Assembly (NCBI GenBank): GCA_965276825.1
Contig: OZ255630.1
Span: 1,674,001 to 1,738,000, forward strand
Length of the DNA stretch: 64,000 bases
From: G965276765 sp965276825
GTDB lineage: Bacteria > Actinomycetota > Acidimicrobiia > Acidimicrobiales > Palsa-688
Reading direction: 5' to 3'
Positions 39,988 through 48,391 of the stretch are shown here, one piece after another. The position numbers were made by a program, and so were the translations under genes. Below the pieces are notes generated by a model. It was not told the DNA's origin and made no database searches. It saw only the letters and a list, made by a program, of their open reading frames with translations. Position 1 is the first letter of the stretch. Each line of letters opens with the position of its first letter.

Positions 39988-42543
39988 TCAGCGGATGAGG
40001 TGGAGCGCGTCGGCGAGGTAGTAGGCCGCCGGCAGGACCAGCAGCAGCGAGTCGAAGCGGTCGAGGAGGCCGCCGTGGCCACCGAGGCTGCTCCCCGAGT
40101 CCTTCACGCTGAGGTCCCGCTTGATGAGCGACTCGAACAGGTCGCCGATCGGCGCGACCACGGCCACGACGATGCCGAGGAGGATGCCGTGCTTGATGCC
40201 GCCCCACGGTGAGATGACCTTGCCGACGATGATGCCGACGATGATCGCCGCCACGGCGCCGGCGAGCAGGCCCTCGACGGTCTTGCCTGGGCTGATGTCG
40301 GGGGCGAGGGGCCGGTTGCCGATCGAGCGCCCGGCGAGGAAGGCGACGACGTCCGCGATGGCGGTCACCGCGACCGCGCCGAAGAAGAGCCCGCGGCCGT
40401 CGTGGGTGCGCAGCATGAGCGCCGCGTAGGAGCCGAAGAGGCCGACCCAGAGCACGGTCATCGATGTCACGGCGACGTTGGCCAGTGGCCGCGCGTCGAC
40501 GATGCCGAGCAGGTACCAGACCATGGTCGCGGCGAAGGTCAGCGCGGCGACGAGCGGGAGGGCGGCGTCGCCACGCCAGTAGGCGGCGAACACGAAGCCG
40601 ACGGTGGCCACGAGGCCGAGCATGGTGGCGGGCCGGAACCCGCTGCGGCGGAGGATGCCGTAGGCCTCGACGGCGCAGGCGAGCACCACGGCGGCGGCGA
40701 GCACGAGCAGCGCCTTGGCCCCGATGGCGTAGCAGACGACGAGGACGACGGCGAAGCCGACGCCGACACCGACACGGCTCGACATCTCCGGCGCGGCGCC
40801 GCGGCCGCTTCCCGGGAGGCGTCGGCCGGAGCCGGGCTCGCGACCCGATGGCGGCCGGCGGGACGCGCCCGGGCGCGACTTGGTCGCGCCACGCGCCCGT
40901 GTCGCGATCCTGGTCGCCCCGCTGGCGGTGGGTTGGTCGAGCAGCGCATCCTCCTCGAGTTCGTCGTAGGGCAGGGCCGGGTGGGAGCCGGACCGCTCCT
41001 CCTCGAGGCGTTCGAAGTCCTCGTCGAAGGAGTACATCCCTGATGGATCGTCGTCTCGGTACGAGTCGAGCGCACCGAGGGCGTCGCCCTCGCCGGTGAG
41101 GTCGCCGACGGCGCCGGCGTCGTGCCAGTCGTCGTGCTCGTTTCGCCAGCGGGCTCCGCCCGGGGCGCCCCCGCCGCCGAGCGCATCCCACGCCTCGAGC
41201 TCCTCGTCGCCTTCGTGGCTCCCTGGCCGGTCACCGCCTGCGGGCGCCGTCCAGTGCGGCAGCTCGTGGCTGCCGGTCACCGTGATGCGGTCCTCGGGTG
41301 CCGGCGGCTCGGCGGCCGACGGCGATCGGGTGGACACGGCGATGGTCGGGTCGGCGTCGGAGGGTTCGGGCGCCATATGGGGGGAATCGTAGGGTGCCTC
41401 CCCCTCGGGGAGGTGCATGCTCCCAGCCGGGCCCGGCTCGGCCGGGGCGGCCCAGCTGGGCGTCGGGGCCTCGCCCGGCGGCGGGCGCCACGCCGTCGCC
41501 CGCTCCCCTTCGGCTCCGGAGCCGGGCAGGGGCTCCGCCGGGTCGCTCGCCCAGCGCAGCCCGGTCGGCGCACGTTGGTGGGCGTCGGCCGCCGGGACGT
41601 CGATCTGGCCTGTGGGGTCGAGGGCGTGCGGGCCGTCCGTGGGCCCCGGTGCCGGCGGCTCGGATGCCCGAGGTTCGGATGTCCAGGTCTCGGATGCCGT
41701 GGGCTCGGACGTCCAGGCCTCGGACAGCGGCCGGTCGGTCGGTGCGGGGGCGGCTGGGTCGAGCACCGCTCGCTCGGGGGTGGCCGGCGGTGGGAGCGGC
41801 CGGTCGGCCGCAGATGGCGGCGTCTCGCCGGCGGCGCGGGCGGCCAGCTCGGCGGCGGCGGCGCCGGCGATCGGGCGCGTCACGGTCGGTGTGGGCCGGC
41901 GTCCGGCAGACGGCGCGGGCGCCGGCGGCGTGGGCACGGACGGCGCCGGCGCGGGCGCCACCGGCCCCGCCCCCGGGGGGGGTGCTGCTGGATCAGGACG
42001 GGCGACCGGTGTGTCGAGGACCCCGGGGTCGCCGATGTCCTCGGCGACAGACGGCGTCCCGACGCCTTCGGTGGCGGCGGTCGGGGGCTCGGCGGCGGCT
42101 CCGACGTCGTCGGGGTCGCGGTGCCCCTCACGGACCTCCCCGATCCCGTGGGGCTCGTCGGGCCCGCTCCGCGCTGCGTCCGTGGGCCCCTCGGCTTGGC
42201 CCTCCCTCGGTGCCTGCGCTCCGGCGTCGGGGTGCGACCTGGGGGCGCCACCGGCGACGCGGCCGGGCCTGACGACCGTCGGCTCCTGCTTCAACGGCGC
42301 GACCGGCGGTCTGGGGACGGCTTCGGCGGGGTCGACCGAGTCCGGTAGCGGGAAGCGGTGGCTGGGGCGGGGTCCGCTCGGCGCGGGCGGCACGTCGCCG
42401 AAGCGCAGCTCGTCGTCGGATCTGCGGCCGGCAGCCTGGCCGGCGTCGAGCGCCTTCTGGGCCTCCTCGGCCCCGATGATGCGCACGCCTTCCGCCTGGC
42501 GCCGTCCCCTTTTTCCCTCCTGGGGATCCTTGCGATCGGTCAT
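39988..42543 (-). CDS. cdsA: Phosphatidate cytidylyltransferase with a very long N-terminal extension
   Basis: 851 aa, about three times the usual size. The last 265 residues (from 40785) are a normal CdsA: eight or so membrane helices and the signature SLIKRDLSVKDSGSSLGGHG followed by GLLDRFDS, making CDP-diacylglycerol. The first 586 residues are soluble and low-complexity. A non-repetitive start (EGVRIIGAEEAQKALDAGQA, FGDVPPAPSGPRPSHRFPLP) is followed by about 350 Pro/Ala/Glu-rich residues with SEAWTSEP-type repeats. An acidic aromatic block (HDDWHDAGAVGDL, MYSFDEDFERLEEE) and an Arg/Gly/Ser-rich linker come before the membrane part. The ATG at 42543 has a near-perfect GAGGAGG, so the extension is genuinely translated from the evidence available. 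Confidence 0.92.
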   Translation of the reverse strand: MTDRKDPQEGKRGRRQAEGVRIIGAEEAQKALDAGQAAGRRSDDELRFGDVPPAPSGPRPSHRFPLPDSVDPAEAVPRPPVAPLKQEPTVVRPGRVAGGAPRSHPDAGAQAPREGQAEGPTDAARSGPDEPHGIGEVREGHRDPDDVGAAAEPPTAATEGVGTPSVAEDIGDPGVLDTPVARPDPAAPPPGAGPVAPAPAPSVPTPPAPAPSAGRRPTPTVTRPIAGAAAAELAARAAGETPPSAADRPLPPPATPERAVLDPAAPAPTDRPLSEAWTSEPTASETWTSEPRASEPPAPGPTDGPHALDPTGQIDVPAADAHQRAPTGLRWASDPAEPLPGSGAEGERATAWRPPPGEAPTPSWAAPAEPGPAGSMHLPEGEAPYDSPHMAPEPSDADPTIAVSTRSPSAAEPPAPEDRITVTGSHELPHWTAPAGGDRPGSHEGDEELEAWDALGGGGAPGGARWRNEHDDWHDAGAVGDLTGEGDALGALDSYRDDDPSGMYSFDEDFERLEEERSGSHPALPYDELEEDALLDQPTASGATRIATRARGATKSRPGASRRPPSGREPGSGRRLPGSGRGAAPEMSSRVGVGVGFAVVLVVCYAIGAKALLVLAAAVVLACAVEAYGILRRSGFRPATMLGLVATVGFVFAAYWRGDAALPLVAALTFAATMVWYLLGIVDARPLANVAVTSMTVLWVGLFGSYAALMLRTHDGRGLFFGAVAVTAIADVVAFLAGRSIGNRPLAPDISPGKTVEGLLAGAVAAIIVGIIVGKVISPWGGIKHGILLGIVVAVVAPIGDLFESLIKRDLSVKDSGSSLGGHGGLLDRFDSLLLVLPAAYYLADALHLIR

Positions 42544-42607
42544 GCGTTCCTCCTCGCTCGGAGCGCGACCTGGCTGGGCCGGCGATCCGGGTTGCGGACG
42601 GGGCTGC

Positions 42608-43177
42608 TCAGACGGCGAGCAACTCGTCCTGCTTGTTCTGCAGCACGCGCTCCACCTCGGAGACGTGCTCACCGGTGACGCGTTCGAGGTCCTTCTCGGC
42701 GCGCTCGAGCTCGTCGGTGGTGATGTCGCCGTCCTTCTCGAGTGCCTCCAGGTCCTTGCGCGCCGCTCGGCGGAGGTTGCGCAGCGCCACCCGGCCGTCC
42801 TCCGCCTTGGAGTGGGCCACCTTGACCATGGCCTTGCGCCGCTCCTCGGTGAGGGGCGGGAAGGTGATCCTGATGACGGCGCCGTCGCTGTTGGGGTTGA
42901 CGCCGAGGTCGGAGCTCTGGATGGCCCGCTCGATGGCCTTGAGCGATGTCTTGTCGTAGGGGCTGATGAGCAGCACCTTGGCCTCGGGGACCTGGATGCC
43001 GGCGATCTGTTGGAGCGGCACCTCGGAGCCGTAGTACTCCACCCGCAACTTCTCGACCAGCGCAGGCACGGCGCGGCCCGTGCGGATGCCGGCCAGCTCG
43101 GCGCGAGCGTGCTCCGTGGCGCGACCCATCTTGTCCCGGGTGTCCTCGAAGACCGTCTCGACCAGGCTGTCGTCCAT
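42608..43177 (-). CDS. frr: Ribosome recycling factor
   Basis: 189 aa, normal length. EHARAELAGIRTGRAVPALVEKLRVEYYGSEVPLQQIA, SSDLGVNPNSDGAVIRITFPPLTEERRK and ARKDLEALEKDGDITTDEL are the RRF helices and tip. It splits 70S post-termination complexes with EF-G. The ATG overlaps the pyrH stop by one base (TGATG). Confidence 0.96.
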   Translation of the reverse strand: MDDSLVETVFEDTRDKMGRATEHARAELAGIRTGRAVPALVEKLRVEYYGSEVPLQQIAGIQVPEAKVLLISPYDKTSLKAIERAIQSSDLGVNPNSDGAVIRITFPPLTEERRKAMVKVAHSKAEDGRVALRNLRRAARKDLEALEKDGDITTDELERAEKDLERVTGEHVSEVERVLQNKQDELLAV

Positions 43178-43971
43178 CAGCGGATCAGCGTACCGATCCG
43201 CTCCCCCTGCAGGGCGCGGCGGAGGTTGCCGGGCTCCATGATGGAGAAGTACAGGATCGGCAGGGTGTTCTCCCGGCACAGCGTGATGGCCGTGAGGTCC
43301 ATGGCCCGCAGCCCCTTGGCCAGGACCTCGTCGAAGCTGACCTCGTCGAGCTTCCTGGCGTCGGGTTCGACGGCCGGATCGGCGTCATAGACACCGTCGG
43401 TGCTGCCGTGGGTGCCCTTGAGGAGCACGTCGGCGTCGATCTCGACGGCTCGCAGGGCGCCGGCCGTGTCGGTGGTGAAGAACGGGTTGCCGGTGCCGGC
43501 GGCGAAGATGACCACCCGGCCCTTCTCCAGGTGCCGCATGGCCCGCAGGCGGATGTACGGCTCGGCCAGCTGCGACATGCCGATCGCCGTCTGGACCCTG
43601 GTCGGCTGGCCGTGGCGCTCGAGCGCGTCGCGCAGGGCCAGGGCGTTGATGACGGTCGCCAACATGCCCATGTAGTCGGCGTTGGCCCGGTCCATGCCGG
43701 CGGCGGACCCGGTCGCGCCACGCCAGATGTTGCCTCCCCCCACGACGACCGCCACCTCGGTGCCGAGCTCGCCGCGCACCTCGGCGAGCTCGCCGGCGAT
43801 GCGGTCGACGACGCTGCCGTCGATGGTCTCGTCGACCGATGCGCTGGCGAAGGCCTCACCGGAGAGCTTGAGCACCACCCTGCGCCAGGGGCGCCCGTCG
43901 ACCTCCTCACCCCCGCCGGCGCTCGGATCGGGCACCGGGGTGTCGTCAGGCGTTGCGCGAGGTACGGCCAC
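43177..43971 (-). CDS. pyrH: Uridylate kinase (UMP kinase)
   Basis: 264 aa hexameric UMP kinase. RRVVLKLSGEAFAS is the phosphate-binding start, VVVGGGNIWRGA, DYMGMLATVINALALRDAL, IFAAGTGNPFFTTDTAGALRA and GVYDADPAVEPDA follow. About 28 extra N-terminal residues (Pro/Asp-rich) precede the domain if the GTG at 43971 is used; a GTG encoding the V of VDGRPWRR would remove most of them. Coupled to frr. Confidence 0.95.
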   Translation of the reverse strand: MAVPRATPDDTPVPDPSAGGGEEVDGRPWRRVVLKLSGEAFASASVDETIDGSVVDRIAGELAEVRGELGTEVAVVVGGGNIWRGATGSAAGMDRANADYMGMLATVINALALRDALERHGQPTRVQTAIGMSQLAEPYIRLRAMRHLEKGRVVIFAAGTGNPFFTTDTAGALRAVEIDADVLLKGTHGSTDGVYDADPAVEPDARKLDEVSFDEVLAKGLRAMDLTAITLCRENTLPILYFSIMEPGNLRRALQGERIGTLIR

Positions 43972-44022
43972 GGGGAGCGGATCCTACCGGGGGCGGGCGT
44001 TCGCCGCCCCCGGGAGCGGGGG

Positions 44023-44832
44023 TCACTCGCCGATGACGGTTTGCGCGAAGCGCACGATGTGGCCTTGGCCGAGCACGGCGGCGACCGACTTCTTGTCGTC
44101 CTTGGCGAAGGGTTGCTCGACCAGCACGCCGCCGGGCACCCGCTTGTACCAGCCGTTGAGCTTGCCCTCGATGATCTTCGGCTGCGCCGCCTCGGGCTTG
44201 CCCTCGAGACGGGTCTGCGCCTCGGCGGCGTCGCGCTCTGCGGCCACGGCGGCCGCAGGGACATCGGTGCGCTCCAGGTAGCTGGGGCGGCCGAAGGCCA
44301 CGTGCACGGCGAGGTCATGGGCCAGCTCGGCGCTGGCGCCCGCCACCTCGATGATCACCCCGTTGACCCCGCGGTCGTTCTGCACGTGCACGTAGGACCC
44401 GATGACGCTGTCGGCGCCCGTTTCGAAGCGCACGACCTGCCCGAGCTGGATGTTCTCCTTCAGCGTGACCTTGAGGTCGTCGATGGCGTCGCCCTTCGTG
44501 GTCGCCGCCTCCTCGCCGTCGGCCGCGACCGCGTCGGCCAGCTCCTGGACGAGGGAGACGAAGGTGGGCGACTTGGCGCCGAAGTCGGTCTCGGACTTGA
44601 GCTCGACGAGCGCGACCGCCCCGCCTCCCGGCGCCACGGCGACGGCGACTGCGCCCTGAGCATTGTCGTTGCCGGCCCGCTCGGCTGCCTTGCCGAGGCC
44701 GCGCTCTCGCAGCCACTTGGCGCCGGCCTCGAAGTCACCGCCGTTCTCGGTCAACGCCCGCTTCGCGTCCATCATCCCGGCTCCGGTGGCGTCCCTGAGC
44801 GCCTTGACGTCCTTGGCGGAGATCTCTGCCAT
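44023..44832 (-). CDS. tsf: Elongation factor Ts
   Basis: 269 aa nucleotide-exchange factor for EF-Tu. N-terminal UBA domain: ISAKDVKALRDATGAGMMDAKRALTENGGD. Core: VALVELKSETDFGAKSPTFVSLV, the TDFVA-like loop that inserts into EF-Tu. The C-terminal dimer/hairpin region includes LNGWYKRVPGGVLVEQPFAKDD. Normal actinobacterial length, 75 bp after rpsB, with AGGA before the ATG. Confidence 0.96.
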   Translation of the reverse strand: MAEISAKDVKALRDATGAGMMDAKRALTENGGDFEAGAKWLRERGLGKAAERAGNDNAQGAVAVAVAPGGGAVALVELKSETDFGAKSPTFVSLVQELADAVAADGEEAATTKGDAIDDLKVTLKENIQLGQVVRFETGADSVIGSYVHVQNDRGVNGVIIEVAGASAELAHDLAVHVAFGRPSYLERTDVPAAAVAAERDAAEAQTRLEGKPEAAQPKIIEGKLNGWYKRVPGGVLVEQPFAKDDKKSVAAVLGQGHIVRFAQTVIGE

Positions 44833-44907
44833 GTGTGGTTCCTCGATCGAAAGGTGTGCTGACGGCGCGCTCGGTTGCGCCGGGGTGGACGGGGCGAGGG
44901 CCGACGG

Positions 44908-45978
44908 TCAGTCGGCGGAGGGAGCGGGCGCGCCGGCCTGCTCGGCCTCGACGGGCTGTGCAGCCTCGGTGGTCTGCGCAGCCTCGGTGGTCTGCGCAGC
45001 CTCGACGGCCTGGTCGGGCGTGGCCGCCTCGGGTGCGACCGGCTCCGAGGGGGACGGGTCGGGCGTGGCCGCGACCTCGGGGGCGGCGGCCTCGGGGGCG
45101 GCGCCCACCGGCTGGTCGTCGTCGGTCTCCCCGGCGTCGCGGCGGCGATTGGCGTCGGCCAGCCGCGCTTCGCGGTCCTGCTGGGCGGCGGCGGCCTCGG
45201 CCCTGGCCTGGCGCTGCTGCTCGGCCTTGCGGGCCTCGGCTTCCGGGTCGGGCGGCGCAGCGGCCTCTGCGCCGTCACGGGCGGCCCGACGGGAGGAGAT
45301 GTAGCGCCCTTCCTCGACGGCGTCGGCGACCACCCGGCACAGGAGGGTGCCGGCCCGGATGGCGTCGTCGTTGCCGGGGATGACGTACTGGATCACGTCG
45401 GGGTCGCAGTTGGTGTCGACCACCGCGACGACCGGCAGGCCGAGCTTGTTGGCCTCGGTGACCGCGATGTGCTCCTTCTTGGTGTCGATGATGAAGACGG
45501 CGTCGGGCAGCTTGCTCATCTGGCGGATCCCGCCGAGGTTGCGCTCGAGCTTGTCGAGCTCCCGGCTGATGATCAGCGCCTCCTTCTTGGGCATGGCCTC
45601 GAAGTCGCCGGCGGCGCGCATGCGCTCGTACTCCTGCATCTTCTTCACCCGGCCGAGGATGGTGTTGAAGTTGGTCAACATCCCGCCCAGCCAGCGCTCG
45701 TTGATGTAGGGCATCCCGCACTGGGCCGCGTAGGTGGCCACCGGATCCTGGGTCTGCTTCTTGGTGCCGACGAAGAGGATGGTGCCGTCGTTGGCGACCA
45801 GGTCCCGCACGAAGGAGTAGGCCGTGTCGATGCGCTCGAGGGTCTGCTTCAGGTCGATGATGTAGATGCCGTTGCGCTCACCGAAGATGAAGCGCTTCAT
45901 CTTCGGGTTCCACCGGCGGGTCTGGTGGCCGAAGTGGACTCCGGCCTCGAGCAGTTGCCTCATCGTGACGACGGCCAT
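44908..45978 (-). CDS. rpsB: 30S ribosomal protein S2 with long C-terminal extension
   Basis: 356 aa; the S2 core occupies about residues 1-235 (MRQLLEAGVHFGHQTRRWNP, GTILFVGTKKQTQDPVATYA, FIIDTKKEHIAVTEANKLGLP, YVIPGNDDAIRAGTLLCRVV). The remaining 120 residues are an Ala/Glu/Arg helix followed by a Pro/Thr/Glu-rich tail with an 18-bp DNA repeat encoding AAQTTE twice (44950-45000). Actinobacterial S2 often has a tail, but this one is long. Preceded by its own promoter and leader hairpin; tsf follows. Confidence 0.96.
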   Translation of the reverse strand: MAVVTMRQLLEAGVHFGHQTRRWNPKMKRFIFGERNGIYIIDLKQTLERIDTAYSFVRDLVANDGTILFVGTKKQTQDPVATYAAQCGMPYINERWLGGMLTNFNTILGRVKKMQEYERMRAAGDFEAMPKKEALIISRELDKLERNLGGIRQMSKLPDAVFIIDTKKEHIAVTEANKLGLPVVAVVDTNCDPDVIQYVIPGNDDAIRAGTLLCRVVADAVEEGRYISSRRAARDGAEAAAPPDPEAEARKAEQQRQARAEAAAAQQDREARLADANRRRDAGETDDDQPVGAAPEAAAPEVAATPDPSPSEPVAPEAATPDQAVEAAQTTEAAQTTEAAQPVEAEQAGAPAPSAD

Positions 45979-46066
45979 GCGTGGGTGATCCTTCCGGACG
46001 GTTGGTGGTCCGACCGCAAGCGCCGCGGGAGGCGGCGACCGTGGGTGCGGTCGGGAGTGGGCGAGG

Positions 46067-46100
46067 TCTCCCGCCGATCGGGAGACAGCCGAGGATGCTA
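46067..46100 (-). promoter_or_regulatory. rpsB promoter -10 and 5'-terminal leader hairpin
   Basis: TAGCAT at 46100-46095 is the -10 (same hexamer as rpsO and ispG), placing the transcript start near 46088. A perfect 7-bp hairpin, TCTCCCG-N5-CGGGAGA at 46085-46067, then begins within a few bases of the RNA 5' end. The leader to rpsB is about 110 nt. Autoregulation by S2 through its leader is known in E. coli; here it is only a possibility. Confidence 0.5.
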
Positions 46101-46132
46101 GCGCAGGAGGAGGCCGGGGCCGCTTGCGGGGC

Positions 46133-46995
46133 TCAGGCCGTCTCGCGCTCGGCCAGGCTCATGCGGCTGCGCAGCTGGAGGATCGCCTTGGTGTGGATCT
46201 GGCACACGCGGCTCTCGGTGACCCCGAGCACCTGGCCGATCTCCGCCAGCGTGAGCCCCTCGTAGTAGTAGAGGGTGAGGACGATCTTCTCGCGGTCCCC
46301 CAACCGGTTGATGGCCGTGGCCAGCAGCTGCTTCATCTCCTCCACCTCGAACGCCGCCACGGGGCCCTGGCCGCGGTCGGCGATGGTGTCGCCGACGGTC
46401 GCCGAGTCGCCGCGCTGGCCCCACCGGCGATCACCTCGTCGAGGGCCACGATGCCGACGAAGGAGATCTGGGTGAAGATCTGCTGCAGCTCGGCCTCGTC
46501 GATCTCCATCTCGCCCGCCACCTCGGTGTCGGTCGGGGTGCGGAGCAGGGTTCCCTCGAGGGTGGCGTAGGCCTTCTCGACCGCCCTCGCCTTGGCCCGA
46601 ACCGAGCGGGGCACCCAGTCCACCGAGCGCAGCTCGTCGATGATCGCGCCCTTGATCCGGGTGATGGCGTAGGTCTCGAACTTGATGTTGCGGCTCGTGT
46701 CGAACTTCCCGATGGCGTCGATCAGGCCGAACATGCCGTAGCTGACCAGGTCGGCCTGCTCGATGGTGTGGGGGAGGCCGACCGACACCCGCCCGGCGAC
46801 GTACTTGACCAGCGGGGAGTACTGGATGATCAGCTCGTCACGAAGCTTCGACCGACCCGTGCGCTTGTAGTCCAGCCAGAGGGCGGCCAGCGCCCGTCGC
46901 TCGGACTCGGCGCGGGCTTCGGCGTCGTCGGGTGGCCCAGTGCCGTCGGGTGGCCCAGTGCCGTCGGGTGGCCCAGTGCCGCCGGGTCCCGTCAT
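46133..46995 (-). pseudogene. whiG: WhiG/FliA-type sigma factor with a single-base frameshift
   Basis: Sigma-28 family. From the ATG at 46995: SPLVKYVAGRVSVGLPHTIEQADLVSYGMFGLIDAIGKFDTSRNIKFETYAITRIKGAIIDELRSVDWVPRSVR spans region 2 (quoted in part by motif: VKYVAGRVSVGL, FETYAITRIKGAIIDEL). The frame breaks after ALDEVIAGG. One extra G in the four-base run at 46419-46422 restores GQRGDSATVGDTIADRGQG and leads into region 4 (REKIVLTLYYYEGLTLAEIG, VTESRVCQIHTKAILQLR) with a stop at 46133, 287 aa in all. An 18-bp repeat encodes GTGPPD three times at the N-terminus. The site between dprA and rpsB is that of whiG in Streptomyces. Homopolymer position makes a sequencing error plausible. Confidence 0.85.
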
Positions 46996-47176
46996 CGGCC
47001 CAGGCCGCCGCCGGCCGCGACACCACGCGGACCAGGAGAGATGGTGCGCCACGGCACGGTCACGCCGCGAGGCTATCGCCTCCCACATCATCGCAGACCA
47101 TCGCCTGTCGACACCGGTTCCGCCCCCCCCGGACGGTCGCCGCGGCGCGCCAGGCGGCCGGATCGGCCGGCAGCGG

Positions 47177-48391
47177 TCACCGGAGGCGTTGCCACCAGCC
47201 CCCCTCGTCGGCGACCAGGCCGGCCGCGCCGAGGCGGTCGAGGGCGGCGGCGGCGGCCCCGACGTCGATGCCGGCGCCGGCGACGACCGCGTTGAGGGAG
47301 GTGGGCCGGTAACCCGTGGCCTCGAGCACGGCGGCGTCGTCGGGGTCGCCGGGCACCGAGCGGGGCGGGGGCGACGGTGCTCGGGCGGCGGAGGACGCTG
47401 CGGCCACGGGGGCCGGGTCGCGGGTGGCGTCCAGCGGCAGGGTCGGGGCGCGGCGGGGCGCCACCCGGCGGTGGGCGGCGCGCCGGCGGCCGGCCCGGCG
47501 CGGCCGGTCGGTGAAGGTCCCCAGGGCGTCGAGGACGTCCGTGGCGTCGCGCACCGGACCGGGTCCGTCCCAGAGCAGCTGGTTGGTCCCGGCCGACGCC
47601 GGGCTGGCCACCGCCCCGGGAACGGCCCGCACCTCCACGCCGCGCTCGATGGCCGCGTCGGCGGTGAGGAGCGACCCGCCCTGCTCGTGGGACTCGACCA
47701 CAACGACGAGATCGACCAGGCCGGCGATGATGCGGTTGCGGGCCGGGAACCGCCACGCCTGCGCCGGGTGCCCCGGCGGGGTCTCGGCCAGGACCACGCC
47801 GGCGGTGGCCACCTCCTCCCACAGCTCGCGGTGGCGCGACGGGTAGGGGCGGTCGACCCCGCTGGCCGCCACCCCGGCGGTTGCGCCCGGCCGCTTTGTG
47901 GCGAGCGCCCCGCGATGCGCGGCGCCGTCGATGCCCATGGCCAGACCCGACACGACGCAGATCCCGGCGTCGGCCAGCTCACCCGCCATCGTCGCCGCGG
48001 TGCGCCGCCCGTCGGCGGTGGCCCGTCGGGTGCCGACGATGGCCACACAGGTCGTGTCCAGGGCACCGAGCTCCCCGCGCCAGAAGAGGGCGCCGGGCGG
48101 CGAAGGATCGTCGTCGAGCGCGGCGGGCCAGTCGGGCCGGCCGGCCCAGGTGACCCGGATCCCGGCCCGGACCGAGCGATGCCATGCCGCCGCCACGTCG
48201 AGGCTGCGAGCCGCCAGGTCCCACGGCACGCCCGAGGTGCCCGGACGCAGGGGCCGGACGGTGCGCCCGGCCACCACCTCGGCCCACGCGGCGGGTGGAT
48301 CGCCCGGCCCGAGCAGCCGGCGCAGGCCGACGGGCCCGATGCCGGGCAGCGAGGCCAGGGCGGCGACGTACGCCTCGGTCGGGACGGTCAC
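47177..48391 (-). CDS. dprA: DNA-processing protein DprA
   Basis: 404 aa. The Rossmann-like DprA core has CVAIVGTRRATADGRRTA, VVSGLAMGIDGAAHRGAL, VAASGVDRPYPSRHRELW, PPGHPAQAWRFPARNRIIAGL and VVVVESHEQGGSLLTADAAI; a C-terminal winged-helix domain ends the protein (SLNAVVAGAGIDVGAAAAAL). It loads RecA on incoming single-stranded DNA in transformation. The GTG at 48391 overlaps the comM stop (GTGA). whiG follows after 181 bp. Confidence 0.94.
   Translation of the reverse strand: MTVPTEAYVAALASLPGIGPVGLRRLLGPGDPPAAWAEVVAGRTVRPLRPGTSGVPWDLAARSLDVAAAWHRSVRAGIRVTWAGRPDWPAALDDDPSPPGALFWRGELGALDTTCVAIVGTRRATADGRRTAATMAGELADAGICVVSGLAMGIDGAAHRGALATKRPGATAGVAASGVDRPYPSRHRELWEEVATAGVVLAETPPGHPAQAWRFPARNRIIAGLVDLVVVVESHEQGGSLLTADAAIERGVEVRAVPGAVASPASAGTNQLLWDGPGPVRDATDVLDALGTFTDRPRRAGRRRAAHRRVAPRRAPTLPLDATRDPAPVAAASSAARAPSPPPRSVPGDPDDAAVLEATGYRPTSLNAVVAGAGIDVGAAAAALDRLGAAGLVADEGGWWQRLR

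Noticed and set aside
47100..47176. Alternative upstream start for the sigma factor in another frame (RRHWAT repeats)
   Set aside because: That frame is only a shadow of the 18-bp repeat; the sigma-factor frame starts cleanly at 46995.
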